This document shows positions 1 to 8,926 of a DNA stretch of 64,000 nt, in pieces; the first letter of the stretch is position 1; each line of letters begins with the position of its first letter. Where the stretch lies: NCBI RefSeq assembly GCF_000150955.2, contig NC_011673.1, forward strand, positions 759,394 to 823,393, read 5' to 3'. Source of the stretch: Phaeodactylum tricornutum CCAP 1055/1. Its lineage: Eukaryota > Bacillariophyta > Bacillariophyceae > Surirellales > Neidiaceae. The notes beneath the pieces were generated by a model. It was not told the DNA's origin. It worked only from the letters and a program-made list of their open reading frames with translations, and searched no databases. Both the position numbers and the translations under genes were made by a program.

Positions 1-794
1 TAAGCTTCCCCTACACGAGCAAAACTCAAGCATATAAGCAGCAAAAGATTCTCCTGAACTAGTCGAGGGCCTTTTTCATGCGCTTCGAGACTCTGTAAAT
101 ATTGGACCACAAAATGCCAGACTTGCTGATGATTATCTTGCAGCATAAAATCATATCCTTTCTCAGTAATTACCAATGGGGCTTCGTCTTCTGCGCCGAG
201 AAATTCAGGATCTGGTTGCATCAGACCCGTCTGTAGCAAGAAGCTAACAACAGCAGAAGGTGGTTCTTGCTGCCCTGTGCTACCGACCAGAAAGTGCAGC
301 ACCGAGTCCCACCGCGACTGGGTGTACCGCTCTAGATCTTCAGGCGTTACGGCTCCGACGTGCTCTCCAGTTTCTCGTTCGATCAATGCAATCTGTACCG
401 GCGTGACAGGCTGCCATGGAGAGGCATCCAAGCAACAAAGACACGCCCGCAGGCCCGTCTGAAATTCTGGTGTCAGCGAAACCATCTGGTCGCCGGAATT
501 CACGCTATTAAGAATGGCCCACATATGTAATTCCTGCCAAATCTTTTCGGGTTTAACTTTAGACCATACTTGAATCCCCGAAACTGGAAAGGAGCCGCCC
601 GTGGAGTTGAGTCGAACCACAATATGCTGCGCCACTGGAGAGAGTGCCCGCTGTAACACAACCCGACACACGAATTTTCCTCGAGTCTCTTCTGTATATA
701 ACTGCAAGAGCGTTTCGGGAGGGAGACTTGTCACGAGGTAGTCCAATACCCCCCTCGATATTTTCCTGATTTTCTTTCCTTCCGGACTTGACAT
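1..794 (-). CDS. GTF2H4: TFIIH subunit p52 (GTF2H4/Tfb2), N-terminal part, runs off left edge
   Basis: The minus-strand frame is open from an ATG at 794 to the window edge and gives 264 residues. It reads as the N-terminal half of the p52/Tfb2 subunit of the core TFIIH complex, which anchors and stimulates the XPB helicase in transcription initiation and nucleotide excision repair. The recognisable pattern is an early LDYLVTSLPPETLLQLY segment, a winged-helix-like region with RVVLQRALSPVAQHIVVRLN, a W-rich stretch, and RWDSVLHFLVGS followed by a helix typical of this family. The family is usually about 450-500 residues, so roughly 200 more should lie to the left. A TCACTGTCA motif sits at 937-945, about 140 bp upstream of the start. 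The 81-codon frame at 559-804 is a shadow of this gene. Confidence 0.88.
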   Translation of the reverse strand, partial: MSSPEGKKIRKISRGVLDYLVTSLPPETLLQLYTEETRGKFVCRVVLQRALSPVAQHIVVRLNSTGGSFPVSGIQVWSKVKPEKIWQELHMWAILNSVNSGDQMVSLTPEFQTGLRACLCCLDASPWQPVTPVQIALIERETGEHVGAVTPEDLERYTQSRWDSVLHFLVGSTGQQEPPSAVVSFLLQTGLMQPDPEFLGAEDEAPLVITEKGYDFMLQDNHQQVWHFVVQYLQSLEAHEKGPRLVQENLLLLICLSFARVGEA

Positions 795-1201
795 ATTCTG
801 GCAAGTTCCTGTTTGAAGTTATGAATAGAATCTATTCAACACGGTAAGATTGAGTAGAAAAAAGGCGGTGCAGTCAAAATATATCTCGCCAGAGGCATCA
901 TTTTTTTCTATCATAGTGGAGCTGCGCGCAACCGTTTCACTGTCATAACGTGTTTCCAAATAGTGCGCGGTTGCTCATAGTTGGCTTTTTTGCGTCATCT
1001 CGCGGCTTCTGTGCTTTTGACATACGATAAGAGAGGCAGCGATCCGATCTTGCTCGCGCACTCGAAACCAGCAAACAAACAGTAACATGTAAGACACGAA
1101 AATTGTGTAGACGAATTTGTTTTACATTCCTAAACACGTCGATCCGGAGTGAGTTTGTGATGAAGTAACTGCAAAGAATAAGAGCTTTCTCGTTCGCAGG
1201 A
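795..1201. promoter_or_regulatory. Intergenic region between divergent genes
   Basis: This 400-bp stretch separates the minus-strand TFIIH gene from the plus-strand unknown. It contains the recurrent 9-mer TCACTGTCA at 937-945, and a second copy lies just beyond it at 1209-1217. No RNA gene or repeat was seen. Confidence 0.4.
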
Positions 1202-1729
1202 ATGGCGTTCACTGTCAATGCGAACTTTCGTTGGATTTGTTGCTCGCTCTTTTTCGTGAACACACGAGCCAAAGATGCGTTGCAAAAGTTAACCTCCGTC
1301 GACGACGTCTCACTGGACCGCGAACCAAACCTATCCCGCTCTTTGCGACCTTTCCAGTCAGCGACTACCACAAGGGCAAATGCACCCGCGGACATTCGCA
1401 TTCGCATGACGCTTTACGGATCTGTAGGATGCGATGATGACCCTGCTGTTGTTTTCGAAACGCCGGTCGGGATTTGCTTCAATCCGCGACGAGCTTTTCC
1501 CAATGGCGACGATGACAAAATCTGGGGAGACTGGGATGTCTTGGATACCTTGGTGGGCGAATTGGAGATGCAACGCGTGTTCTATCCTTCAACCGACGGA
1601 TCCTGTGAAGGTGATCCTACGAACGACAGCTTCGCCATTCCGCTCAATGTCTGTGTGGGACCGTTTGGGCCACCTTATCCGTGGGGCGTCTTTCAAGCCA
1701 TGCCCGGGGGTGTCGCAGCGTGGGAATAG
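1202..1729 (+). CDS. Small unknown protein, possibly secreted
   Basis: This open frame of 175 codons was not recognised. Residues 1-27 have a weak signal-peptide look, with WICCSLFFV as the hydrophobic core. The C-terminal 110 residues are acidic and contain four cysteines, and the segment ends in a Gly/Pro/aromatic-rich tail (VGPFGPPYPWGVFQAMPGG). The start is uncertain: an internal ATG at 1407 would give a protein of 107 residues beginning MTLYGSVGCDDD. The first ATG lies beside a TCACTGTCA motif that elsewhere sits upstream of genes, so the longer form may include untranslated leader. The antisense frame at 943-1407 has a composition unlike a real protein. Confidence 0.45.
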   Translation: MAFTVNANFRWICCSLFFVNTRAKDALQKLTSVDDVSLDREPNLSRSLRPFQSATTTRANAPADIRIRMTLYGSVGCDDDPAVVFETPVGICFNPRRAFPNGDDDKIWGDWDVLDTLVGELEMQRVFYPSTDGSCEGDPTNDSFAIPLNVCVGPFGPPYPWGVFQAMPGGVAAWE

Positions 1730-1876
1730 CCAGAACAAGGGCAAAAGCTTAGTCGCGAACCACACTATATTGCATTATCTATTATTTCTCTATCCCCGCT
1801 GGGCATTGACGACGCACGAAACACAGTAAAGACTAAACGAACCAATGGTTCAGAGAAAAATGTATCGCCCTTGCCG

Positions 1877-2461
1877 TTAGCGAGCTTCTTCGAATTTCAG
1901 CAATCGCTCTAGGAGAATTTTGGCATTTCCTTGAATATCCAAACCACGTATTTTAAGTGCCTCTTTCATTTGTGCCGGTTTCATTCGTTTGATCGTGACT
2001 TTGTCCAGTTTGGGTATTTCCGCGTCCTTGTTCTTTTTCTTCTTTTTACCATTATCGTCTTCGTCGTCATCATCTTGGTCGGCAATAATCATTGCGGCCA
2101 TTTTTTTCCGTTCGTCTTCTTGCTGTTGTTCGATGTCTTCTTCCGCTTGCCGTCGGGCTTCTGCTTCTTCCCGCCGTTTCCGGACCATTGCAAGTTTCGC
2201 CATGTTTCGCCGGTGATCATATTCGGTGGTCACGGGCGGCCCCTTGGGGCCGTTGTCGACCACGGGGGTGGGGGTTTTCGCACCGGCCGGCTCGGTGTCA
2301 TCCTTTTCGTCGCCGTCAGCTTCCTCCTCTTCCGCCAAGCGCCGCGCCGCTCGGGCGTCTTCCAGGTCGGCGAGTCGCGCGTCGCGGAGGGCAATCTCCT
2401 GGGCGTTGACGGCGTCCAAACGCGGACCCCCGCCGCGTTTGTTGAACTTTCCACGAGCCAT
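1877..2461 (-). CDS. PP28/PDAP1-like protein with C-terminal SAP-like motif
   Basis: The call uses the ATG at 2461, giving 194 residues that begin MARGKFNKRGGG. The open frame extends upstream to 2926, but that part is low-complexity and looks like leader. Residues about 85-130 (RRNMAKLAMVRKRREEAEAR and following) match the charged helix of the heat- and acid-stable phosphoprotein PP28/PDAP1. The last 40 residues (LDKVTIKRMKPAQMKEALKI, then RGLDIQGNAKILLERL) look like a SAP helix-extended-loop-helix, a DNA/RNA-binding motif. An acidic patch (DQDDDDEDD) and a lysine run lie between. The molecular role is not known. It is divergent from SufS across a 600-bp spacer. Confidence 0.65.
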   Translation of the reverse strand: MARGKFNKRGGGPRLDAVNAQEIALRDARLADLEDARAARRLAEEEEADGDEKDDTEPAGAKTPTPVVDNGPKGPPVTTEYDHRRNMAKLAMVRKRREEAEARRQAEEDIEQQQEDERKKMAAMIIADQDDDDEDDNGKKKKKNKDAEIPKLDKVTIKRMKPAQMKEALKIRGLDIQGNAKILLERLLKFEEAR

Positions 2462-3065
2462 GTGCTTCTTGTTGTGGTTGTTGTTGCTGACAAAGAGTGG
2501 GAACGCTAGGAATCGTCCAGTGTGCCAATGGGACTGGAACGTTTGCAGGGAGGTGGGGGTGGGAATGGACAACTGCACTGAACAAACCTTCGCTCTAGAG
2601 ACTTGGGGAGAACCGAACGGGAAGGAGCATTTTGACTTTCTCTGCGAGACGTGTGTGTATGTGGGGAGAGAGACCGTCGTCCGTTCTTTCGTTCGCTCTT
2701 GTGTGCGTATTCGGGGGTACGAACGACGTACCAAGGCCGGAAACTCCCTGACGTGAGGGGGGAAGGACAGGAGGCGCGACATCGCTGCTGACGTTGTCGG
2801 GCGAAAACGACTCGTCGACGCTATCGAATCCCACCACTCAGGGAACCGTGCTGGGCTGGGTACTGACTGGTACGCACCGGTAACGTATGCAAAATGCCTG
2901 TAGCGGTAGACAAAGGTACGAAACATATCCTGTAAGTGTCACACCCCAACCCCAACCCCAACCCCTCCCACCTTCTCTCTCCGCGTCGAATCCATCCCAA
3001 ACGATTGTCGTCGTGTTCCTCCCACAGTCACAATCCAGACAGTTCCATTCACACAAGCTACCACC
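2462..3065. promoter_or_regulatory. Divergent promoter region with CCCCAA tract
   Basis: This is the spacer between the PP28-like gene (minus) and SufS (plus). It holds four C4 runs spaced by AA at 2944-2965, which on the minus strand could form a G-quadruplex. A near-match to the 9-mer motif (CCACAGTCA) lies at about 3028, 37 bp before the SufS ATG. Confidence 0.4.
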
Positions 3066-4665
3066 ATGAGACCCTCCAATACCATTCTATCCTTCGTATT
3101 CACGTTGCTGCTATTGGCCACTTGCCTCGGTGCCTCTCACGGCTGGACAAGCCGAGTCGCTGTCGGGTCCTCCCGACGAGCGGTGGTGACCTTCGTGTCG
3201 GTCCACGACGGTTCCACGGAAAACGCGTCGATCGGCGATACCCACACGGACCGCGCCGACTTTCCGCACGGATACATTGCCACACGAGTCCGTCCCGACT
3301 TTAAGATTCTGTCTCGGACCGTCACGGATCGGAATCGCCCGCTCATCTACCTTGATTCGGCCGCGACTTCCCACAAACCCCAGCCGGTACTGGACAAACT
3401 CGACGAATACTACCAGTATTTGAATTCCAACGTACACCGGGGGGCGCACCAGTTATCCCGGGAGGCAACGGCCGCCTACGAAGCCTCGCGGGACAAGGTC
3501 CAGGCCTTTGTCAAGGCACCGTCCCGCAACGAAATCGTCTTCACGTCGGGGGCCACGGATGCCATTAATCTGGTTGTACAGAGCTACGGACGAGCGTTTC
3601 TGCAAGCCGGCGATGAGGTTCTGCTCACGGCGACGGAGCATCATTCCAACTTGGTGCCTTGGCAAATGCTCGCGGAAGAAAAAGGACTCGTCCTCAAGTT
3701 CGTTCCGGTAGATCCAGAGACTGGCGGGTTGGATTGGAACGCTTTCGAATCCCTGCTGAGCCCGCGAACACGATTTGTTGCCTTTCAACACGTCTCCAAC
3801 GTCCTTGCTTGTATTAATCCAGTATCGGACATGGTAGCTATGATCCGCAACAAGAGCCCCGACGCCAAAATTCTGTTGGACGCGTGCCAATCCGTCCCGC
3901 ACATGCCCGTCAACGTACAACAATTGGGGGTTGACTTTCTGGTCGCCTCCGGCCACAAAATGTGTGGACCGACCGGCATTGGCTTCTTGTGGGGCAAGGA
4001 AGATTTGTTGAATTCCATGCCGCCCTGGAAGGGAGGTGGCGAAATGATTGATCAGGTGACACTGGAGGGCTCGACGTGGCAACCGTCGCCGGCACGATTC
4101 GAAGCCGGCACGCCGGCGATCGCCCAAGCGGTCGGACTCGGAGCCGCGATTGATTACTTGAACGAAATCGGCATGGACAATATCGAAGCGTACGAGCACG
4201 AAATCGGCGCTTATCTGTACGCGCAACTGTCGACCGTCCCGGGCGTGACCGTCTTGGGGCCGTCGGTCAACCGCGTGGCCCTGTCGGCCTTTGCCCACAC
4301 AACGGTGCATCCCAGCGATTTGAGTACCTTTCTAGACGTGGAAGGCGTGGCCATCCGAGCGGGACATCATTGCTGCCAACCTTTGCATCAAGCACTGGGA
4401 TATTCACACTCGGCCCGGGCCAGTCTCTACTTTTACAACACGAAAGAGTATGTAGGAAAGGCGTGCCGTGCCGTGCCGCCGTCCGAGACGCGCGGGAATG
4501 GTCTCGAGAGTCCGCGATTGTTCCTCACACTAGTGTTCGTTCTCAATTTTATTCAGTGATGTGGATGATTTTATACGTCATTTGAAGACTACGATTGCGT
4601 TCTTTGAAAACCTAGAGTCACCTTCCGAGGAGCAGGTAGACGATGATTTTGTTCCGTTTGTCTAG
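3066..4665 (+). CDS. SUFS: Plastid cysteine desulfurase SufS (2 exons)
   Basis: The protein is a PLP-dependent cysteine desulfurase that supplies sulfur for Fe-S cluster assembly in the plastid SUF pathway. Exons are 3066-4447 and 4557-4665, with a 109-nt intron (GTATGT...TTCAG), giving 496 residues. Splicing restores the family C-terminus (NTKDDVDDFIRHLK, then TTIAFF); without it the frame reads into unrelated sequence to 4559. Residues 1-25 form an ER signal (FTLLLLATCLGASHG), followed by a Ser/Arg-rich transit region. The PLP lysine lies in VASGHKMCGPTGIGFLWG, and the SufS-type catalytic cysteine lies in RAGHHCCQP near the end of exon 1. The downstream neighbours are the small Dad2-like gene and convergent IspG. 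Confidence 0.95.
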
Positions 4666-5090
4666 TTGGTCTCTAGAAGAAAGCGAAGTATACACCTTCG
4701 TGCCTCTGCCTCTGGGCTCAAGTGTTAGGTTTGCGACCAGCAGCCTGCATAGGTATGACTCTAGCCAAAGCTTGCTAGGTTTCGCGACACCGTCGAGTGC
4801 AGGAAGGGGATTGTGGCATTGTGGGTCTCCGAAACGGTACTTGACCGACTCTCGTGTCCGTCCGCAATTTGAAAAAGTGGACTCTTCGCGACCGGCGTTT
4901 ACATAAATTAGTATATAGGACACACTTGTCTGACCGAGACTCATATAATCTAGAAGTCTGTCGCGAGACTTCCCCATCTTGTGCATCTCGAACACAAACA
5001 GCATATGTGTATCTCATAGCGCTAATTGCTGGAAGTCATGATATCCTACGGCTGGAGCCCGACAAGTCCATTTGCTTTCGTAGGACCACC
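4666..5090. other. Intergenic, nothing recognised
   Basis: This 425-bp stretch holds the SufS 3' side and the leader of the next plus-strand gene. An antisense frame (4618-5004) overlaps the SufS tail and shows no family resemblance. No repeat or RNA gene was seen. Confidence 0.3.
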
Positions 5091-5526
5091 ATGGCAACCG
5101 AAGAAGAATCCAAAATATCTGCTTCTGTGCAGGAGTCTGACTCACAGAATGCTTTTGAAGAAGAGAGGAGAATTCTGCTGAACAGGTATGTTGGTGACAA
5201 CGATTTGACGGGGCGTCATTAAAAGTGGACACCAGCATTTCCAAGGTCCGATTGGCTCAGTAGCAAATGCACTCGATACTATCGCTGACTCTTTCGCTCG
5301 TCTTGATGTCCCCAAATTCAGCATGGCAACACAGTTGTCTTCCATTGTTGAGAAGATCGCAGTAGTGAATGACAGGATGGACGACGTGTCGGGACAAAAT
5401 AACGCCATTGCGCAAGTTGCGAAAATATGGCGTGACGCCTACCGTCCGGACGGAGACCCCGATTCATCCTCCAAAGCTCGACAGCAGCACACTTCGCTGT
5501 CAGCCTACACTTCAGCATCGCGCTAG
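5091..5526 (+). CDS. Small protein resembling DASH/Dam1 subunit Dad2 (tentative)
   Basis: The model joins 5091-5185 and 5226-5526 through a GTATGT...AAAAG intron of only 40 nt, giving 131 residues. The intron is unusually short for this window, so the 5' exon is uncertain; the 3' exon alone gives 67 residues from an ATG at 5323. The core, an amphipathic helix (MATQLSSIVEKIAVVNDRMD) followed by a segment ending QVAKIWRDAYRP, resembles the Dad2 pattern of a helix followed by a conserved NW-type end. Dad2 is a small coiled-coil subunit of the microtubule-coupling Dam1 ring, and Dam1-complex genes are known from stramenopiles. The family call is an inference from a short weak match. The gene sits tail-to-tail with IspG. 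Confidence 0.35.
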
Positions 5527-5716
5527 ACGAGAAGGAACAGCCATTCCGATATCTACGAGCGGTATGGATCATAGTTCTTTATAGAGGCTTGATTGACGGT
5601 GAAACGATTTGGCTGATCAGCTGTATCCACTCTAGAGAATAGGTTGAACGAACGTTAGATGTAAAAGCAAGGGATATGTATTCATTCATGAGGTAATTAT
5701 CTGATTGGCGTAATTA

Positions 5717-8279
5717 TTACGCAACGGCGACGGCGACTTCTTCCGTATCCTCTTCTGCTTCTTCCTTATCCTTCCACATGCCGTATTCCTTGATAAGGTC
5801 AATCAAGGCATCCACGGCTTCGGCGTTGGGAACGCTTTTGCGAACCACTTCCTTACCGTAGTACAAGTCCACTTTGCCGGGGAGCGTGCCCACGTATCCA
5901 AAGTCAGCATCCGCCATTTCGCCAGGTCCGTTCACGATGCATCCCATGACGGCCACCGTCACACCAGGCAAGTGTCCCGTTGCCTCTTGGATACCAGCCG
6001 TCGTTTCTTGTAAGTCGAACAACGTTCGGCCGCAGGACGGACAAGAAACAAATTCTGTCTTCGTGTTGCGCATGCGACTTCCCTGTAGCAAACTGAATGA
6101 CGTTCGTCGCAAAAAATCTACCGAAAACGGCTTCTCCTCCCCAACCTGTTCAATCATGATACCGTCACCGTTGCCGTCCGTCAAGAGCGAACCAATTTTA
6201 GTTCCGACCTGCAGGGCGAGTTCGTTGGCGTCATTCGTGTTGGATTCGAAATGGTGTATAACCGCTGTTTCGATATCATTGCTTTTGAAAAGTTCAAACA
6301 CACGGCGAGCCGAGTGTAGATGGGACAATTCCGATTTCGGCTTGAGGAATGCAAACGCCGGCTGCAAGTCTTTGACCTTGGCGATTGTCTCGTCGTCTTC
6401 TGATCCGTCAATGGTGACAGCCAATCGAATAGCACCTTCCGGGAGCTTTGCCAGAAGAAGAAAAGAGTGCATTAGAGACGATTTTGACGACAACAAAATG
6501 ACATTCTCTGCAAAAGTCTTACCTTTCCACCCTTGGCAATCGCGTCCGTCAGGTCCATCAAGGCCACCGCGTTGGGCAAAGGGTCCTTTTCGAGCACTTC
6601 CGCCGGAACAACCACACCCATGTTCACCTCTATCAAGCGACGCAAAGCCGTTCGGGACTCCGTATCCGAACTCGGGGGGACAGTACGCATAAAGATCGAA
6701 TCTGTCGTTGCCACATCCTTGAAGGGCATACCGACGGCCGTCTTGCATCCCAGGTCTTGGTACAAATACTGCGCGCTGCTTCCTTTGAGCATTTCTGGCG
6801 TCACCGGAGAAATAACCGAACCGGCCGTATTAAGAAATCCGCTGCAATCAACGGCGTCGCCCTCGTCTTTCGCTGGCAAGGCACCCTGTCGCCGGGCAAA
6901 CGTGGTGATATCACGAGTATCCTTGTAAGTCTGGACGGCCGCCTGTCGGGCCTTGGCTTCGGCGTTGTTCGCGGCCAACCGACCTTCGGCTATCTCCGCC
7001 AATCGATTGCAAGGGTCGTATTCAAATTCGGGATCTTCCGTCAGAGATACGCGAACCGTGTCACCGAGGCCGTCCGCGAGCAAAGTTCCGATACCAATCG
7101 CCGATTTCATGCGGCCGTCTTCACCCTCACCGGCTTCGGTCACACCCAAATGTAGGGGGTAGTCCCAGTCCAGGCGGTACTGCTCGGCCGCTAGCAAACG
7201 GTAACTCTGTACCATGACGAGTGGGTTGCTAGCCTTCATGGAGAACACAAAGTTGTGGTAATCCAAGCTGCGGCAAATGTCGGCAAATTCGATGGCTGAT
7301 TCCACCATACCACGGGGCGTATCACCGTAAAAGGAAAGAACGCGGGATGACAAAGATCCATGATTAGTACCAATACGCATACAGCGATCCAAATCTTTGC
7401 ACTTTTCTACCAAAGGCTGTAAGGCTTCGACCAAGTAGCCACGTTCCGCGTAATAGTCTTCTTCTGTTTCGTAGACCTTTTCGTTGAAATCCTTCCGCCC
7501 GTCCGCAAAGTTTCCCGGATTAATCCGAATTTTTTCCACCGCATCCGCTACTAGCAAGGCGACGACGGGTTGAAAGTGCATATCGGCGCAGAGCGGGATG
7601 TCGTATCCTTTTTTGAACAATCCTTCGCGAATCTTGGCACACGCGTTGGCTTCCCGTTTTCCCTGCACCGTAACGCGTACCAGATCAAAGCCTTTATCCG
7701 CACACCGCATGACTTGGTCCATGGTCGCTTCAACATCAGCAGTATTGGTCGTCGCCATGGTTTGGCGGACAATTGGATGGTCCGAACCAAATTTGATCGG
7801 GCCACAGTTTACGGTACGAGTCTTGCGGCGGGTCACCTCGTACAAGTCCTCGCAGTACTTTTGGATGGGACCGTAAATCTCGTCCCGTTTGCCGGACTTG
7901 ATAGCGGGAGTCCAAAGAACATCTTGCACCGTCAAGGGTTCTTTCGTGGAGGACTGCCAGACAAAAGAAAAGGAAACAGTTTGAGAATCGTCAAAGTGGT
8001 GTCGCAATCATTCCGACGAAAGATTAAAGTCACTCGGATTTACTTCACGTAAGCACTCTTTCTTTTCCGACCAAAACAACGGACTGTGAACCTTGGTATT
8101 CAAGCTGAGGAAATATTATTGCTAGCCCAGAGTGTGCAACAATAGATCCTATTGGAAAGACCTACCATGGAAGCGGTCGTTTGGAGTCGACCAAAGGATG
8201 CCATACGAGGAACAAAAGCTTGCACAGGAGAGGTCGCCAAGCCCGTCAGCATTATCGCTGTAAGACCCAGGAACTTCAT
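5717..8279 (-). CDS. ISPG: Plastid 4-hydroxy-3-methylbut-2-enyl diphosphate synthase IspG/GcpE (3 exons)
   Basis: The enzyme makes HMBPP in the plastid MEP pathway using a 4Fe-4S cluster and ferredoxin. Exons on the minus strand are 8279-8166, 7953-6523 and 6445-5717, with introns of 212 nt (GTAGGT...GGCAG) and 77 nt (GTAAGA...AAAG); all phases agree and give 757 residues. Exon 1 encodes the bipartite presequence: an ER signal, then [11 protein letters not shown], with phenylalanine at the predicted cleavage site. Exon 2 starts [14 protein letters not shown] and carries the TIM barrel ([15 protein letters not shown] and [14 protein letters not shown]). The long insert between barrel and Fe-S domain is typical of plant and algal forms. 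Exon 3 holds the cluster ligands in [13 protein letters not shown] and [11 protein letters not shown] further in-frame ATG at 8303 is less likely as the start because the signal begins at [11 protein letters not shown]. Confidence 0.95.
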
Positions 8280-8926
8280 AGCGCCTTCCTGTCTAGAAAG
8301 CAAAACCGATACGAGCCTACAAACAAAGAAGCTCCGAAAACTCCGTTCAACGTGATTTTTTGATGGGTGGTATAGGTAGTATTTTACAGTTAGCGTTTGG
8401 ACGGTAGGGTGCGGTATGGTACGGTACTGTCGAGTGATGCCTTGTCATGAGGGATGTCGGTTTCCGCCAAACAAAGGTGAAGACTTCAAGTTGAGAGCGT
8501 CCGGGATGGAGACCGCCTGTACGACAATACGTCTGCTAACGAAAATAGGTAGTATTTCCTGCTAGCTAGCTAGTAAGGTAATCTTTGCAGTTAGCTGCCC
8601 CTGTCCCAAACTCCAAAGTCGGTACGTACGCGTCAGCGAATCCCTATCTATCTTCGCTTTTCACTCCGACATTCAATGTCTTACATACGTACAGACGGCC
8701 ATGTTTGACGAAAGGAATCAGGAATGGTGCTCGCGCCTTGAGTTCACAGTCAATCCCAGATTACACCAGCCCTGGGTCGTAACAGTAACAAGTGTAAGAA
8801 ACACCAAGTGAAACCAACACAACCAGAAACCACCAAGGAGGATTGGAACACCTTCGTTCTCGTGCCGTATGGAAATTTCTGGTCGGCGCGTCGCTGGATA
8901 GTAGTTTAGGATCTTTATTCGTCGCT
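8280..8926. promoter_or_regulatory. Divergent spacer between IspG and MORN gene
   Basis: The spacer holds a TCACAGTCA motif at 8744-8752, about 175 bp upstream of the MORN gene start, and a GCTAGCTAGCTAG run near 8563. No coding potential was recognised. Confidence 0.35.

Noticed and set aside
943-1407. 154-codon antisense frame opposite the small secreted-like gene
   Set aside because: Its composition is Arg/Ser-rich without any family pattern, and it overlaps a frame with better coding look.
3453-4310. 285-codon antisense frame inside SufS
   Set aside because: It is a mirror of a strongly conserved gene; codon structure of SufS on the other strand explains it.
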